Notes: generated by a model not told the origin, from the sequence alone. A DNA stretch of 64,000 bases from Chlorogloeopsis sp038404745 (GCF_038404745.2 NZ_JAYKTT020000017.1:124001-188000), one strand, 5' to 3'; shown: positions 15,748-24,640, numbered from the stretch's first letter. Program-made: numbers and translations.

Positions 15748-16098
15748 TTACACCAACTCAATGATTGCCATTTCGGCGTTATCTCCGCGGCGACGTACGG
15801 TATGCAAAATCCGAGTATAACCACCTTGACGGTTACCATAACGACTAGCAGCTTGATCAAAGAGAGCATGAACTAGTTGTTTATCATACAAATAACCGAT
15901 CGCCTGACGACGTGCTGCGAGGGAGCCATCTTTTGCCAGGGTAATCATTTTGTCTACTTCTGCCCGTACGACCTTGGCTCTGGTTAGAGTTGTGGTGATT
16001 CGACCATGACGAATCAACTGGGTAGTCAGCGCTCGCAACAGAGCACGACGCTGATCGGCAGGTTTACTGAGTTTTTTGACTCGACAACGATGACGCAT
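15748..16098 (-). CDS. rplQ: Ribosomal protein L17
   Basis: The 116-residue protein starts MRHRCRVKKLSKPADQRRAL and has the L17 segment TRAKVVRAEVDKMITLAKDG. The central and C-terminal parts (GYTRILHTVRRRGDNAEMAIIELV) are complete. It lines the peptide exit tunnel. It follows rpoA as in the bacterial alpha operon. Confidence 0.98.
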   Translation of the reverse strand: MRHRCRVKKLSKPADQRRALLRALTTQLIRHGRITTTLTRAKVVRAEVDKMITLAKDGSLAARRQAIGYLYDKQLVHALFDQAASRYGNRQGGYTRILHTVRRRGDNAEMAIIELV

Positions 16099-16124
16099 AA
16101 CTATGAACCATTAACGATAATACT

Positions 16125-16177
16125 TACTTAAGATGGCTGCTAATTGTTAATTGTTAGTTGCTATTAACCATTAGCTA
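16125..16177. repeat. Short TTAGCTA/TTAATTG heptamer array between rpoA and rplQ
   Basis: Degenerate 7-bp units (TTAATTG, TTAGTTG, TTAGCTA, TTAACC) occupy the whole 79-bp rpoA-rplQ spacer apart from the ribosome-binding region. Confidence 0.5.
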
Positions 16178-17128
16178 TTAACCTCCATGTTTAGAAGACC
16201 TTTCAGTCGGCAAAGTAATACCTAAGCGTCGCTGTAAAGCCTCAACTACTTCTTCAGCCGACTTTTGACCAAAGTTTTTAATTTCTAAAAGGTCTTCTTG
16301 GGTATAATCCAACAAGTCCGCTACAGAATTAACTTGTGCTCGCTTTAGACAGTTATAAGCACGTACTGAAAGCTGTAATTCTTCAATTGGAATTTGAGCA
16401 GTGGGGTCGTCTGGGATATCAGAATCTGTATCTGTCTGTCTGATATCAATGTCTTTTAAGGGGTTAAATAAGTCTACTAAGATTCCAGCTGCCGAGGAAA
16501 GAGCTTCTTGAGGGGTTAGACTGCCATTTGTCCATATTTCCAACAGCAGTCGGTCTTTGGGCAATCCACTATCACTACGAGTTTCTTCAACACTGTAGTT
16601 AACTTTTCTGACTGGCATAAATACCGAGTCAATTTGGAGAAAGTCTAAAGATGTCGCTTCTTCACGACCTCGCTCTATGGTGCGATAACCCTTACCCTTC
16701 TCAATCCGAAATTCCATTTCCAGCTTTCCACCATCAGCTAGGGTAGCTATGTACTGGGTTGGGTCCATTACTTCTACTTCGCTTGGCAAATCAAAATGTG
16801 CCGAAGTGACGGTGGCTGGCCCAGTCACAAGTAAGCGACCTATTTGCGGTTGAGCGGAATAGCTTTTGAGGATAACTTCCTTCATCCTCATCATAATTTC
16901 CAAAACATCTTCCCTTACGCCCGGAACAGTAGCAAACTCATGTGTAACACCCGCGATTCTTACTGCTGTTACCGCTGTTCCCTCTAAGTTTGACAATAAA
17001 ATCCGTCTCAGAGCATTGCCAGCGGTAGTTCCTTGTCCCCGCTCCAGAGGTTCCAAAATAAATTTGCTGTAGTGGCTCCGACTTTCTTCTGTATTAGACT
17101 CTACACATTCAATTTGAAATTGCGCCAC
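16178..17128 (-). CDS. rpoA: RNA polymerase alpha subunit
   Basis: The 316-residue subunit has the N-terminal dimerisation domain (LEPLERGQGTTAGNALRRILLSNLEGTAV, residues 27-55) and the C-terminal domain (about 245-310) with ELQLSVRAYNCLKRAQVNSV and LLEIKNFGQKSAEEVVEAL, which contacts UP elements and activators. It starts at ATG 17126-17128 after a 446-bp spacer from rpsK that is unusually long for this operon. Confidence 0.98.
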   Translation of the reverse strand: MAQFQIECVESNTEESRSHYSKFILEPLERGQGTTAGNALRRILLSNLEGTAVTAVRIAGVTHEFATVPGVREDVLEIMMRMKEVILKSYSAQPQIGRLLVTGPATVTSAHFDLPSEVEVMDPTQYIATLADGGKLEMEFRIEKGKGYRTIERGREEATSLDFLQIDSVFMPVRKVNYSVEETRSDSGLPKDRLLLEIWTNGSLTPQEALSSAAGILVDLFNPLKDIDIRQTDTDSDIPDDPTAQIPIEELQLSVRAYNCLKRAQVNSVADLLDYTQEDLLEIKNFGQKSAEEVVEALQRRLGITLPTERSSKHGG

Positions 17129-17574
17129 GGAGTAGCCTCCCTTGTTGTAAGGTCTTGCTTGTAGGCAATAATTTGCCTACAGATAATTTTTTGCCCTGTG
17201 CTTGAGGTCTATCAAACTGCAATTTTCCAATGGCGATAGAGTTTGAAGTCCTGAAGAACTGATGGGCGCTACTATTATGTTTTAGGTTTTCCGAAGTTTA
17301 GCAGTTCTTCGTGCAATAAAAACTGACGCACTTCGGACGGCCACTATACGTGTGAGGGAAACAGGCAAGTTTAACACTCATCAATAATTCAGTAATCATT
17401 TGCTGTAGCTTGCGGCAAGCCCTACGGGTTTACCAGTCGTACCCTACGGAAAGCTGTCCTGACGGACGGTCTACACGGGAGAAATCCCCAAGATCGTGCT
17501 GGTTTACCGCAGCGCGTCTGTACTGTTTACTGTTAACTGTTCACTGATTGCCTCTACCGCCCAAGTGTTTGTGT
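17129..17574. repeat. Long rpsK-rpoA spacer with GC-rich palindromic repeat patch
   Basis: This 446-bp gap interrupts the alpha operon. Positions 17401-17515 hold a GC-rich mosaic of short palindromes (GCGGCAAGCCCTACGGGTTT, TACCCTACGG, CTGACGGACGG) of the same style as the patches at 31440-31565, 39520-40010, 41485-41640 and 63480-63640. No ORF is seen. A secondary promoter for rpoA could lie in the AT-rich remainder. Confidence 0.6.
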
Positions 17575-17970
17575 CTATACTCGACGGCGTTTGGGCGGAC
17601 GACAGCCATTATGGGGGATCGGGGTAATATCCCGTATTAATGTTATTTCCAGTCCTGCTCCTTGTAATGCCCGGATTGCAGTTTCTCGACCTGCTCCTGG
17701 GCCGCTTACCATTACCTCTATTTGGCGCATTCCCTGATCTATTGCTCGACGTGCTGCACTTTCAGCAGCGGTTTGGGCTGCAAAAGGAGTTCCCTTTTTT
17801 GCGCCTTTGAAGCCGCTAGAGCCAGCACTTGCCCAAGAGATCACATCTCCGTTTTGATCGGTAATGGTGACAATGCTATTGTTGAAAGTAGACTGAATGT
17901 AGGCAATACCGTTAGGTACATTGCGTTTCTGTTTTTTGCTCCCAGTTTTTTTACTTGGTTGTCGCGCCAT
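17575..17970 (-). CDS. rpsK: Ribosomal protein S11
   Basis: The 131-residue platform protein has NGIAYIQSTFNNSIVTITD, SSGFKGAKKGTPFAAQ and the C-terminal DITPIPHNGCRPPKRRRV, all typical of S11. The N-terminus is Lys-rich. It follows rpsM with a 54-bp gap and precedes rpoA. Confidence 0.98.
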   Translation of the reverse strand: MARQPSKKTGSKKQKRNVPNGIAYIQSTFNNSIVTITDQNGDVISWASAGSSGFKGAKKGTPFAAQTAAESAARRAIDQGMRQIEVMVSGPGAGRETAIRALQGAGLEITLIRDITPIPHNGCRPPKRRRV

Positions 17971-18024
17971 AGTGGTGTAACTAAATGAAGGTAAAACTTG
18001 CTTTTAGCAAGCATGAAAGAAGAA

Positions 18025-18405
18025 TTATTTCGTTGGTGCTTTTTTCTTGCCAGCCACTGTCTGCCTTCTACCGCGTCTGGTTCTGGCGTTGGTGCGAGTC
18101 CTTTGTCCTCTGACTGGTAGACCTAAGCGATGGCGACGTCCTCTGTAGGTACCAATGTCAACTAAACGCTTGATGTTCATTGCTTCCAAGCGTCTTAAGT
18201 CGCCTTCTACTTGATAGTTACTTTCGATTTCTGCCCGTAGGGCTGTCACATCAGTATCACTGAGATCTTTAACACGGGTGTCTGGATTCACACCTGTAGC
18301 TTCTAAAATCTCTTTAGACCTTGATAAACCAATTCCGTAGATATAAGTTAGACCAATTTCAACACGCTTATCACGTGGAAGGTCTACTCCGGCAATACGT
18401 GCCAC
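18025..18405 (-). CDS. rpsM: Ribosomal protein S13
   Basis: The 126-residue head protein begins with a GTG start giving MARIAGVDLPRDKRVEIGLTY; AGGGAGA lies about 10 bases upstream. The helix-hairpin-helix YGIGLSRSKEILEATG and the C-terminal GQRTRTNARTRRG and Lys-rich tail, which contact tRNA, are present. Confidence 0.98.
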   Translation of the reverse strand: MARIAGVDLPRDKRVEIGLTYIYGIGLSRSKEILEATGVNPDTRVKDLSDTDVTALRAEIESNYQVEGDLRRLEAMNIKRLVDIGTYRGRRHRLGLPVRGQRTRTNARTRRGRRQTVAGKKKAPTK

Positions 18406-18501
18406 AACAATTATCTCCCTATCTTCTCAAGCTTTTTTGTCTCTTTGAAATAGTGATTTTGTGCTTCACTGAATTCCAAGCGCTATAACTGTAGTATTGC
18501 T

Positions 18502-18615
18502 TTAGCCTTGGCGTTGTTTGTGCTTCGGGTTAATACAAATCACCATTACGCGACCCCGACGTCGGATCACGTTACATTTTTCACACATTTTCTTGACTGA
18601 AGCTCTGACTTTCAT
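18502..18615 (-). CDS. rpmJ: Ribosomal protein L36
   Basis: This 37-codon gene translates to a protein starting MKVRASVKKMCEKCNVIRRR and ending NPKHKQRQG, the standard bacterial L36. The zinc ligands are visible as CxxC (Cys11, Cys14), a third Cys and a His near the C-terminus (VICINPKHKQ). It lies directly upstream of rpsM in the usual order infA-rpmJ-rpsM. Confidence 0.97.
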   Translation of the reverse strand: MKVRASVKKMCEKCNVIRRRGRVMVICINPKHKQRQG

Positions 18616-18831
18616 ACTTTTTTGATTGATTACAAATAGTGAATTATAGCATTTTTCGAGAAAATATTCAGTTAAATGGTAGAAGGAAAACTAACAGATT
18701 TGGTTGTATGGTATAGTATTCTACATACACTTACTTTTTCCGAAATCTATAGGTGATTGAACCTCGCTTATTTATTGGCTCTTTCACTCCATATTCTTGT
18801 CTTTGCCATAACATCCCTTAAAGTAACTCCC

Positions 18832-18993
18832 TTAAGGAGGGATGCAAGCCAAGAGGTCAGCACCGCTATGTTCTAAAGTCACTTTGAACTTGTGATTTAG
18901 TAACAATCTAGCCATCATTTTCTTCAACTTGAAACGTATCACTTGAGCAAATCTCGGTGATGACACCTTCAATCTAAATCCTGTTTTGCTCAT
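18832..18993 (-). CDS. Hypothetical 53-residue basic peptide between infA and rpmJ
   Basis: The 420-bp infA-rpmJ spacer contains an ATG-to-TAA frame of 53 codons on the operon strand, starting MSKTGFRLKVSSPRFAQVI and ending GADLLACIPP. The sequence AGGAGGT (complement of 19008-19014) lies 14 bases upstream, somewhat farther than ideal. The product is basic (many Lys and Arg in residues 3-36) with a hydrophobic end. The stop overlaps a hairpin-capable CTTAAGGAGG stretch. I know no annotated gene at this place in related operons, so it may be chance. Confidence 0.3.
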   Translation of the reverse strand: MSKTGFRLKVSSPRFAQVIRFKLKKMMARLLLNHKFKVTLEHSGADLLACIPP

Positions 18994-19035
18994 TCAATTG
19001 TCTCTTCACCTCCTGTAAAAACTATTACTTCTACA

Positions 19036-19260
19036 TTATTTCTTGCGCAATCGATAAGTGATTCGACCCTTTGTAAGGTCGTAGGGAGTCAGTTCAACTT
19101 TGACGCGATCGCCAGGTAAAATCTTGATATAGTTGCGGCGAATTTTACCAGAAATGTGAGCTAGAACATTAAAGCCATTGTCTAGATCAACGCGAAACAT
19201 CGCATTGGGCAATGACTCAGTCACAGTTCCTTCCATTTCAATCAAATCTTGCTTAGACAA
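19036..19260 (-). CDS. infA: Translation initiation factor IF-1
   Basis: This 74-residue OB-fold protein begins [20 protein letters not shown] and has [22 protein letters not shown], essentially the cyanobacterial/chloroplast IF-1 consensus. It binds the 30S A site during initiation. The start codon is TTG (19258-19260), with no in-frame ATG at the right place; the length then matches the family exactly. A rare start may limit expression. Confidence 0.97.
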
Positions 19261-19456
19261 TTTGTTTGTTCCTCAACTCAACTATTGTTGTCGTTTGCAG
19301 CTAATTTTAGTCTGCACTCGCACATAATTCGGGGAATATATCAACAGTTTATTAATATATCTTATCTAAAATTCTTGACACTATCTGGAATGAGAGTGGA
19401 TGAGAGTAGGATAGGATACAGTTTCCTGATCCCACTCCATATAGGTGCTTGTAAAA

Positions 19457-20014
19457 CTAGGAAGCGTTTACCTGTTTTTTAATTTCGGTAGAAACTTCTT
19501 CAAGGGACTGATTACCATTGACACTCAAGAGTTGATGACGGTTACGGTAAAAATCAATCAAGGGGGCTGTCTCAGAGCGGTAGACTTCTAGGCGGCGACG
19601 AATCACTTCTTCCGAATCATCTTTGCGTCCACGTTGCAGCAAACGACCGACTACAACCTCATCTGGAACATCCAAATTAACTACCTTTTCTCCACTTTGA
19701 GCTAACTTTTGCAGCAATTCCTCTAAAAAAGCTGCTTGTTTGACTGTGCGGGGAAAACCATCAAGAATCCAACCCGAATCAGTATCACCTTGCTGGAGAC
19801 GTTCCTCCACCATATCTTGCACAAGTTGATCGGGAACTAATTCTCCTCTATCCATATAGCTTTGAGCTTTAATCCCAAGAGGAGTTTGTTCTTGCAATGC
19901 TTGGCGTAAGATATCACCCGTAGAAATATGGGGGATGTTCCAGTACTCAGCTAATGTTTTAGCTTGAGTTCCTTTGCCGGCTCCAGGTGGTCCCAAGAAG
20001 ATTAATCGCGTCAC
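19457..20014 (-). CDS. adk: Adenylate kinase (short form)
   Basis: Adk interconverts ATP + AMP and 2 ADP. The P-loop GPPGAGKGTQ starts at residue 8; DGFPRTVKQA and GRKDDSEEVIRRRLEVY (the short LID region) follow. At 185 residues it lacks the long zinc-type LID insert. It starts at GTG overlapping the secY stop by one base (TAGTG), so the two are coupled, as in the classical spc operon. Confidence 0.97.
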   Translation of the reverse strand: MTRLIFLGPPGAGKGTQAKTLAEYWNIPHISTGDILRQALQEQTPLGIKAQSYMDRGELVPDQLVQDMVEERLQQGDTDSGWILDGFPRTVKQAAFLEELLQKLAQSGEKVVNLDVPDEVVVGRLLQRGRKDDSEEVIRRRLEVYRSETAPLIDFYRNRHQLLSVNGNQSLEEVSTEIKKQVNAS

Positions 20015-21339
20015 TACTGTTTCACCATTCCTTCATAGCGCTGAGAAATCACGTAGGTTTGAATTTGCTTTGCTGTATCAATTGCCACTCCAACTAAAAT
20101 TAGCAAAGAAGTAGCACCTAATCCTCTGAAGGTTGGTACTCCTAAAGCTCTTTCTACGGCAGTGGGAATAATAGCAACCAAACCCAAAAATATAGCACCC
20201 AAAAAAGTTAGTCGGTTTAAAACGCGCTCTATATATTCGCTGGTGGCTTTACCCGGACGAATACCAGGAATACTAGAACCCATTTTTTTGAGGTTTTGCG
20301 CTATGTCAACAGGGTTTACAATCAAAGATGAATAGAAATAGCTAAAGAATACGATCGAAATGAGGTAAACTAGCGCGTAAGCCCAAGATTGAGAGCCGCC
20401 AGGACTTAAATAAGTATTGATGATGTTGGCAATCTCTGGATTTCTAGTAAAGTTGGCGATCAAAAGTGGCAAGCTAAGAATTGCAGCAGCGAAAATAATT
20501 GGCATCACTCCGCCTTGATTTAAACGTAAGGGGAGATAGCTACGCTGCTCGGCGAAAATACGCCTACCGACTTGACGACGAGCAGAAATAATCGGAATAC
20601 GGCGAATCGCTTCTTGAACAAATACAATACCGACAATCGTCGCTAAGAAGACTAGGACAAGTACAATAACTGGGCCAACTCTTTCCCTTACTATTTCTTG
20701 ACCGCTACCTTGGATGTAGGCAATAGTATCACTAAGAGACTTGGGTAGTGTTGCCACGATGTTGACAAAAATCAACAAAGATGCGCCATTTCCAATTCCC
20801 CGCTCTGTAATTACTTCCGATGCCCACATTACGAACATTGAGCCAGCGACTAAAGCCACTGCTGTTTCAACTACAAAAAATGGACTGAAGTTATAGGCAA
20901 AAGGTCTGAGCCAGAATGCTGCTAAGAAGACACTTTGAAGAATCGCCCAACCCAAAGCTACATAGCGTGTAATTTGGGAAATCTTTCGCCTTCCTGCTTC
21001 ACCTTCATTTTTCTGCAAATTTTCTAAAGATGGAATGGCAGCAGTAAGCAATTGGATAATAATAGAGGCATTAATGAAAGGCAAAATACCTAAGGCAAAG
21101 ACTCCCAATGCCGAAAGTCCGCCTCCAGAAAAAATATCCAAAAAGCTGAAAATCTGGTTATTGCTACTAACAGCAGCAGCAAACTGCTCTCGATTAATTC
21201 CTGGTATGGGTATGTGTATACCCATACGAATCAGAATCAGAATACCAACGGTGACAAGCAGCCGACCTCTTAGCCCAGCTGCTTGTGCCATTTGCATAAA
21301 AGTTTCTTGAGCTGTTGGGGGTTTATCTCGACTGATCAT
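20014..21339 (-). CDS. secY: Protein translocase subunit SecY
   Basis: SecY forms the protein-conducting channel in plasma and thylakoid membranes with SecE and SecG. The 441-residue protein shows ten hydrophobic segments. GIHIPIPGINRE marks the first periplasmic region, IFSGGGLSALGVFALGILPFINASIIIQLL the TM2 plug region, and RFAEQRSYLPLRLNQGGVMPIIFA-like residues the cytosolic loops. It follows rplO across a 72-bp gap and overlaps adk by one base. Confidence 0.97.
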   Translation of the reverse strand: MISRDKPPTAQETFMQMAQAAGLRGRLLVTVGILILIRMGIHIPIPGINREQFAAAVSSNNQIFSFLDIFSGGGLSALGVFALGILPFINASIIIQLLTAAIPSLENLQKNEGEAGRRKISQITRYVALGWAILQSVFLAAFWLRPFAYNFSPFFVVETAVALVAGSMFVMWASEVITERGIGNGASLLIFVNIVATLPKSLSDTIAYIQGSGQEIVRERVGPVIVLVLVFLATIVGIVFVQEAIRRIPIISARRQVGRRIFAEQRSYLPLRLNQGGVMPIIFAAAILSLPLLIANFTRNPEIANIINTYLSPGGSQSWAYALVYLISIVFFSYFYSSLIVNPVDIAQNLKKMGSSIPGIRPGKATSEYIERVLNRLTFLGAIFLGLVAIIPTAVERALGVPTFRGLGATSLLILVGVAIDTAKQIQTYVISQRYEGMVKQ

Positions 21340-21411
21340 AGAGGGCTACCTTAGATAGTGAAGCAGGCGCTGGCTAGAGTACGCGTACGCTTAGGTGCGC
21401 TCCCAGTTGGC

Positions 21412-21858
21412 TCACTCTAAAACTTCACAACTCCCACCAGCTGCCTCAATTTTGCTACGAGCTGTACCTGTGAAAGCTGCCGCCTTAACTTTGAGCGGAA
21501 CGCTCAATTCCCCATCACCCAAAATTTTCAATGGACCTTTGACAGCAGTGAGAATACCTGCTTCTTTTAGAGAGGTCAATGTTACTTCTGTATCTGCTGG
21601 GAGGGAGGCTAGCTTCTCTACATTAATCGTAGTGTAATTTTTACGATTAACTAGGGGAAAGCCCTTCAACTTTGGTATGCGGCGGTACAATGGCTGTTGA
21701 CCACCTTCAAAACCAGGTCTGGTACCGCCACCAGATCTAGCTTTTTGACCACGCATACCTTTACCGGCACTTGCACCCTGACCGGCAGAGATACCGCGCC
21801 CTAGACGACGAGGTCGCTTTTTTGAGCCTTTTTGAGGACGAACATCATTTAATCTCAT
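21412..21858 (-). CDS. rplO: Ribosomal protein L15
   Basis: This 148-residue protein has the Gly-rich N-terminus GRGISAGQGASAGKGMRGQKARSGGG followed by GFEGGQQPLYRRIPKLKGF. I start at ATG 21858 (MRLNDVRPQ) rather than at an upstream in-frame TTG. L30, which often precedes L15 in other bacteria, is absent, as in cyanobacteria generally. Confidence 0.97.
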   Translation of the reverse strand: MRLNDVRPQKGSKKRPRRLGRGISAGQGASAGKGMRGQKARSGGGTRPGFEGGQQPLYRRIPKLKGFPLVNRKNYTTINVEKLASLPADTEVTLTSLKEAGILTAVKGPLKILGDGELSVPLKVKAAAFTGTARSKIEAAGGSCEVLE

Positions 21859-21885
21859 AATCAAAGCTTTTCGTAAGAGAATATT

Positions 21886-21946
21886 TTTAGTTTGCTAATA
21901 GCTAACAGCTAATGGCACGTAACAATTAGCAATTAGCATTTAGCTA
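21886..21946. repeat. Heptamer array (TAGCTAA / TTAGCAA) between rpsE and rplO
   Basis: Opposed TAGCTAA- and TTAGCAT-type 7-bp units occupy most of the 88-bp spacer and can fold back on each other. Confidence 0.5.
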
Positions 21947-22471
21947 TTAAATGTAAAGATTTTCTACAGAAACACCCCTGTCTTCAGCAACTTCTGAGAA
22001 GGTACGCAGGGTGGTAAGAGCATTGATAGCAGCTCTTGCGTTGTTGAGAGGATTATTTGAGCCGAGTTGTTTAGCCAAGACATTACGAATGCCTGCCAAC
22101 TCCAGCACAGTACGAACAGCGCCACCGGCAATTACACCAGTACCAGGAGCGGCTGGACGCATCATTACCTTTGCACCGCCGCCCATGCCATTAATGGGGT
22201 GGGGAATGGAGTTGGATTTGGTAATGGGAATGTCAATTAAGTGTTTTTTGCCGTCGGCTACACCTTTTTTCACGGCACCAATTACATCTGAGGCTTTACC
22301 TACTCCCACACCTACTTGACCGCGTTCATTACCGACGACCACGATCGCGCGGAAGCTAAGTTTTTTACCTCCTTTTACTACTTTGCTGACTCGACGGATC
22401 TGAATAACCCGCTCTTGCCAGTTAGTTTCTTCTTTTTTTGCGCGGTTAGCTTTACGACGATTTGTTGCCAT
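21947..22471 (-). CDS. rpsE: Ribosomal protein S5
   Basis: The 174-residue protein has the dsRNA-binding N-domain (WQERVIQIRRVSKVVKGGKKLSFRAIVVVGN) and the C-domain VMMRPAAPGTGVIAGGAVRTVLELAGIRNVLAK. S5 helps decoding fidelity and mRNA unwinding. A Lys/Arg-rich N-terminal extension of about 17 residues is present. Confidence 0.98.
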   Translation of the reverse strand: MATNRRKANRAKKEETNWQERVIQIRRVSKVVKGGKKLSFRAIVVVGNERGQVGVGVGKASDVIGAVKKGVADGKKHLIDIPITKSNSIPHPINGMGGGAKVMMRPAAPGTGVIAGGAVRTVLELAGIRNVLAKQLGSNNPLNNARAAINALTTLRTFSEVAEDRGVSVENLYI

Positions 22472-22477
22472 GTTTCG

Positions 22478-22564
22478 ATAGTCCTTTGTCCTTTGTCATT
22501 TGTCACTTGTCCTTTGCCATTTGTCATTTGTTGCTAATGACTACTAACTAATGACCAATGACTA
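22478..22564. repeat. STRR array (TTTGTCA/TTTGTCC) between rplR and rpsE
   Basis: At least seven 7-bp units of the form TTTGTCN run from about 22490 to 22530; then the phase turns to CTAATGA units (22532-22562), the opposite sense. This fills almost the entire spacer. Confidence 0.75.
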
Positions 22565-22568
22565 GTAT

Positions 22569-22931
22569 TTAGAAATCTAGCCCAGCCTCACGTGCTGCTT
22601 CAGCTAGTGCTTTCACCCGACCATGATAAAGATTGCCACCGCGATCAAAGACTACCTTAGAGATGCCTTTTTCTAGCGATCGTTGAGCGATTAATTTACC
22701 AACTTCGGTAGAAGCTTGACAGTTTTTACCTGAGCCAAGTTTGGATTTTAATTCGGGTTCAACAGAAGAGGCTGCCACTAAAGTGTGATGACTAGTGTCA
22801 TCAATTACTTGAGCATAAATATGCTGGTGTGAACGAAACACTGCTAACCGTGGACGTTCGGTAGAACCGTTTACTTTGCCGCGAATGCGCCGACGGCGAC
22901 GCTGTCTTGATTCTATACGAGTAAGCTTCAT
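22569..22931 (-). CDS. rplR: Ribosomal protein L18
   Basis: This 120-residue 5S rRNA-binding protein has RPRLAVFRSHQHIYAQVIDD and the C-terminal VFDRGGNLYHGRVKALAEAAREAGLDF. It starts three bases after the rplF stop. Confidence 0.98.
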   Translation of the reverse strand: MKLTRIESRQRRRRRIRGKVNGSTERPRLAVFRSHQHIYAQVIDDTSHHTLVAASSVEPELKSKLGSGKNCQASTEVGKLIAQRSLEKGISKVVFDRGGNLYHGRVKALAEAAREAGLDF

Positions 22932-22934
22932 AAT

Positions 22935-23483
22935 TTATTTCTTACCACCCTTACCAGTCTTACCAGCTTTGCGTCTAACGACTTCGCCAGAGTAACGAAT
23001 ACCTTTACCTTTGTAGGGTTCTGGGGGACGAACGGCACGAATTTTGGCTGCCGTGTTGCCTACCACCTCTTTGTCATAGCCGCTGACAATAACATTGGTG
23101 TTATTTTCAACTGCAAAGTTAACTCCCTCTGGTGGTGCAATCTGCACTTGATGGCTATAACCCATATTTAAAACGAGGGTACGACCTTGGACTTGAGCCC
23201 GGTAACCAACTCCTTGAATCTCCAAACGGCGTTCAAAGCCTTTGGAAACTCCTTCAACCATATTGGCAACCAAGGTGCGGGACAATCCGTGCATTTGCCT
23301 TGAGGTGCGTGAATCATCTCGACGGCTAACCGTCAAGATTTCCCCTTCTTGGGAAACTATTACATGATTGGGAAGCTCGCGAGAAAGCTCACCTTTTGGC
23401 CCTTTGACACTAACTTTGGTGCCATCAACTGTCACTTGCACTTTTGCAGGGACTGTGATTGGGCGTTTACCAATTCGAGACAT
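22935..23483 (-). CDS. rplF: Ribosomal protein L6
   Basis: The 182-residue protein starts MSRIGKRPITVPAKVQVTVDG and has the duplicated L6 fold. The signature PEPYKGKGIRYSGEVVRRKAGK is at the C-terminus. L6 lies near the factor-binding site of 50S. Confidence 0.98.
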   Translation of the reverse strand: MSRIGKRPITVPAKVQVTVDGTKVSVKGPKGELSRELPNHVIVSQEGEILTVSRRDDSRTSRQMHGLSRTLVANMVEGVSKGFERRLEIQGVGYRAQVQGRTLVLNMGYSHQVQIAPPEGVNFAVENNTNVIVSGYDKEVVGNTAAKIRAVRPPEPYKGKGIRYSGEVVRRKAGKTGKGGKK

Positions 23484-23485
23484 AA

Positions 23486-23562
23486 CCTTTTGTCCTCTGT
23501 TGTTTGTCGTTTGTTATTTGTTTTTGTCTTTAGCTAATTACAAATGACAAATGACTAAATGA
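23486..23562. repeat. STRR array (TTTGTCG / ACAAATG) between rpsH and rplF
   Basis: TTTGT-based heptamers (23490-23530) are followed by ACAAATGAC units (23540-23560), their complement, filling the 79-bp spacer. Confidence 0.65.
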
Positions 23563-23964
23563 CTACCAGACGTAGCAAAGTACTTCGCCACCCAAATTCT
23601 GACGCCGTGCTTCCCGATCGGTCATGATGCCACTGGAAGTCGAAATAATGGCAATGCCAATACCACCTAATACCCGTGGTAATTCCTTTTTGTTGGAGTA
23701 AACACGCAAGCCTGGTTTGCTGATTCGCTTAAGGGCTGTAATAATCGGTTGGCGATTTTTACCCTTGTACTTGAGGGAAATCACCAAGTTACGTTTTACT
23801 CCTTCGCCTGATTCTTCATAATCACCAATAAATCCTTCTTCTCGAAGAACTTTGGCTATACTACGGGTCATTTTTGTGGATGGCACTTGTGTAGTTTGAT
23901 GCCGCGCTAAATTAGCATTGCGGAGGCGCGTCAACATATCAGCGATAGTGTCGTTTGTTGCCAT
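23563..23964 (-). CDS. rpsH: Ribosomal protein S8
   Basis: This 133-residue protein begins MATNDTIADMLTRLRNANLARH and ends with ISTSSGIMTDREARRQNLGGEVLCYVW, typical of S8. It binds 16S helix 21. S14, which precedes S8 in many bacteria, is missing here, the cyanobacterial condition. Confidence 0.98.
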   Translation of the reverse strand: MATNDTIADMLTRLRNANLARHQTTQVPSTKMTRSIAKVLREEGFIGDYEESGEGVKRNLVISLKYKGKNRQPIITALKRISKPGLRVYSNKKELPRVLGGIGIAIISTSSGIMTDREARRQNLGGEVLCYVW

Positions 23965-23984
23965 CGTTTCCTCTATAAATGAAT

Positions 23985-24530
23985 TTATTGATCCCGAAAG
24001 GGCATTCCCATTTCTTTTAGTAAGGCGCGACCTTCTTCGTCAGTGTTAGCTGTAGTGATGATGGAAATATCCATCCCTCGGATTTGGTCAATACTGTCGT
24101 ACTCGACTTCTGGAAAAATCAATTGCTCTCTGACGCCAAGAGTATAGTTACCACGACCATCAAAGCTTTTGGGGCTGACACCACGAAAGTCGCGGATTCT
24201 CGGTAAAGATAAGTTGATTAAACGGTCGAGAAAAGCATACATCCGATCGCCTCTAAGGGTCACCATGATCCCAACAGGCATACCTTGACGAATTTTGAAG
24301 CCTGCGATCGCTTTTTTTGCCCGCGTTACTACGGGTTTTTGACCGGTGATCAAGGCAATTTCACTTAAAGACGCTTCCAGAGCTTTTGCATTTTGAGCTG
24401 CTTCTCCCAAACCCCGGTTCACAGTTACTTTCACCACCTTCGGTACTTGATGAATATTGGTGAATTCAAACTGCTTCATCAGTTTGGGGACAATTGTTTC
24501 TTGGTATAAACTTTTTAGTCTTGTTGCCAT
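23985..24530 (-). CDS. rplE: Ribosomal protein L5
   Basis: This 181-residue 5S rRNA-binding protein has VPKVVKVTVNRGLGEA, RVTRAKKAIAGFKIRQG-like residues and the C-terminal GMDISIITTANTDEEGRALLKEMGMPF. It starts 117 bp downstream of the rplX stop. Confidence 0.98.
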   Translation of the reverse strand: MATRLKSLYQETIVPKLMKQFEFTNIHQVPKVVKVTVNRGLGEAAQNAKALEASLSEIALITGQKPVVTRAKKAIAGFKIRQGMPVGIMVTLRGDRMYAFLDRLINLSLPRIRDFRGVSPKSFDGRGNYTLGVREQLIFPEVEYDSIDQIRGMDISIITTANTDEEGRALLKEMGMPFRDQ

Positions 24531-24559
24531 AGTTTTTTGTCCTAGCTACCCCTGGGCTT

Positions 24560-24640
24560 GGTCAGGGAAGAGATTGAAGTATGAAGTCTGAAATCTGAAC
24601 CAATCAGTGATTTAATGACTAATTTTCATCCTTCAGCCTT
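24560..24640. repeat. Degenerate heptamer run between rplX and rplE
   Basis: Units of the type GAAGTCTGAAATCTGAA occur near 24575-24598, followed by TTCATCCTTCAG-type units of opposite sense. The array is shorter and more degenerate than the others. Confidence 0.45.
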
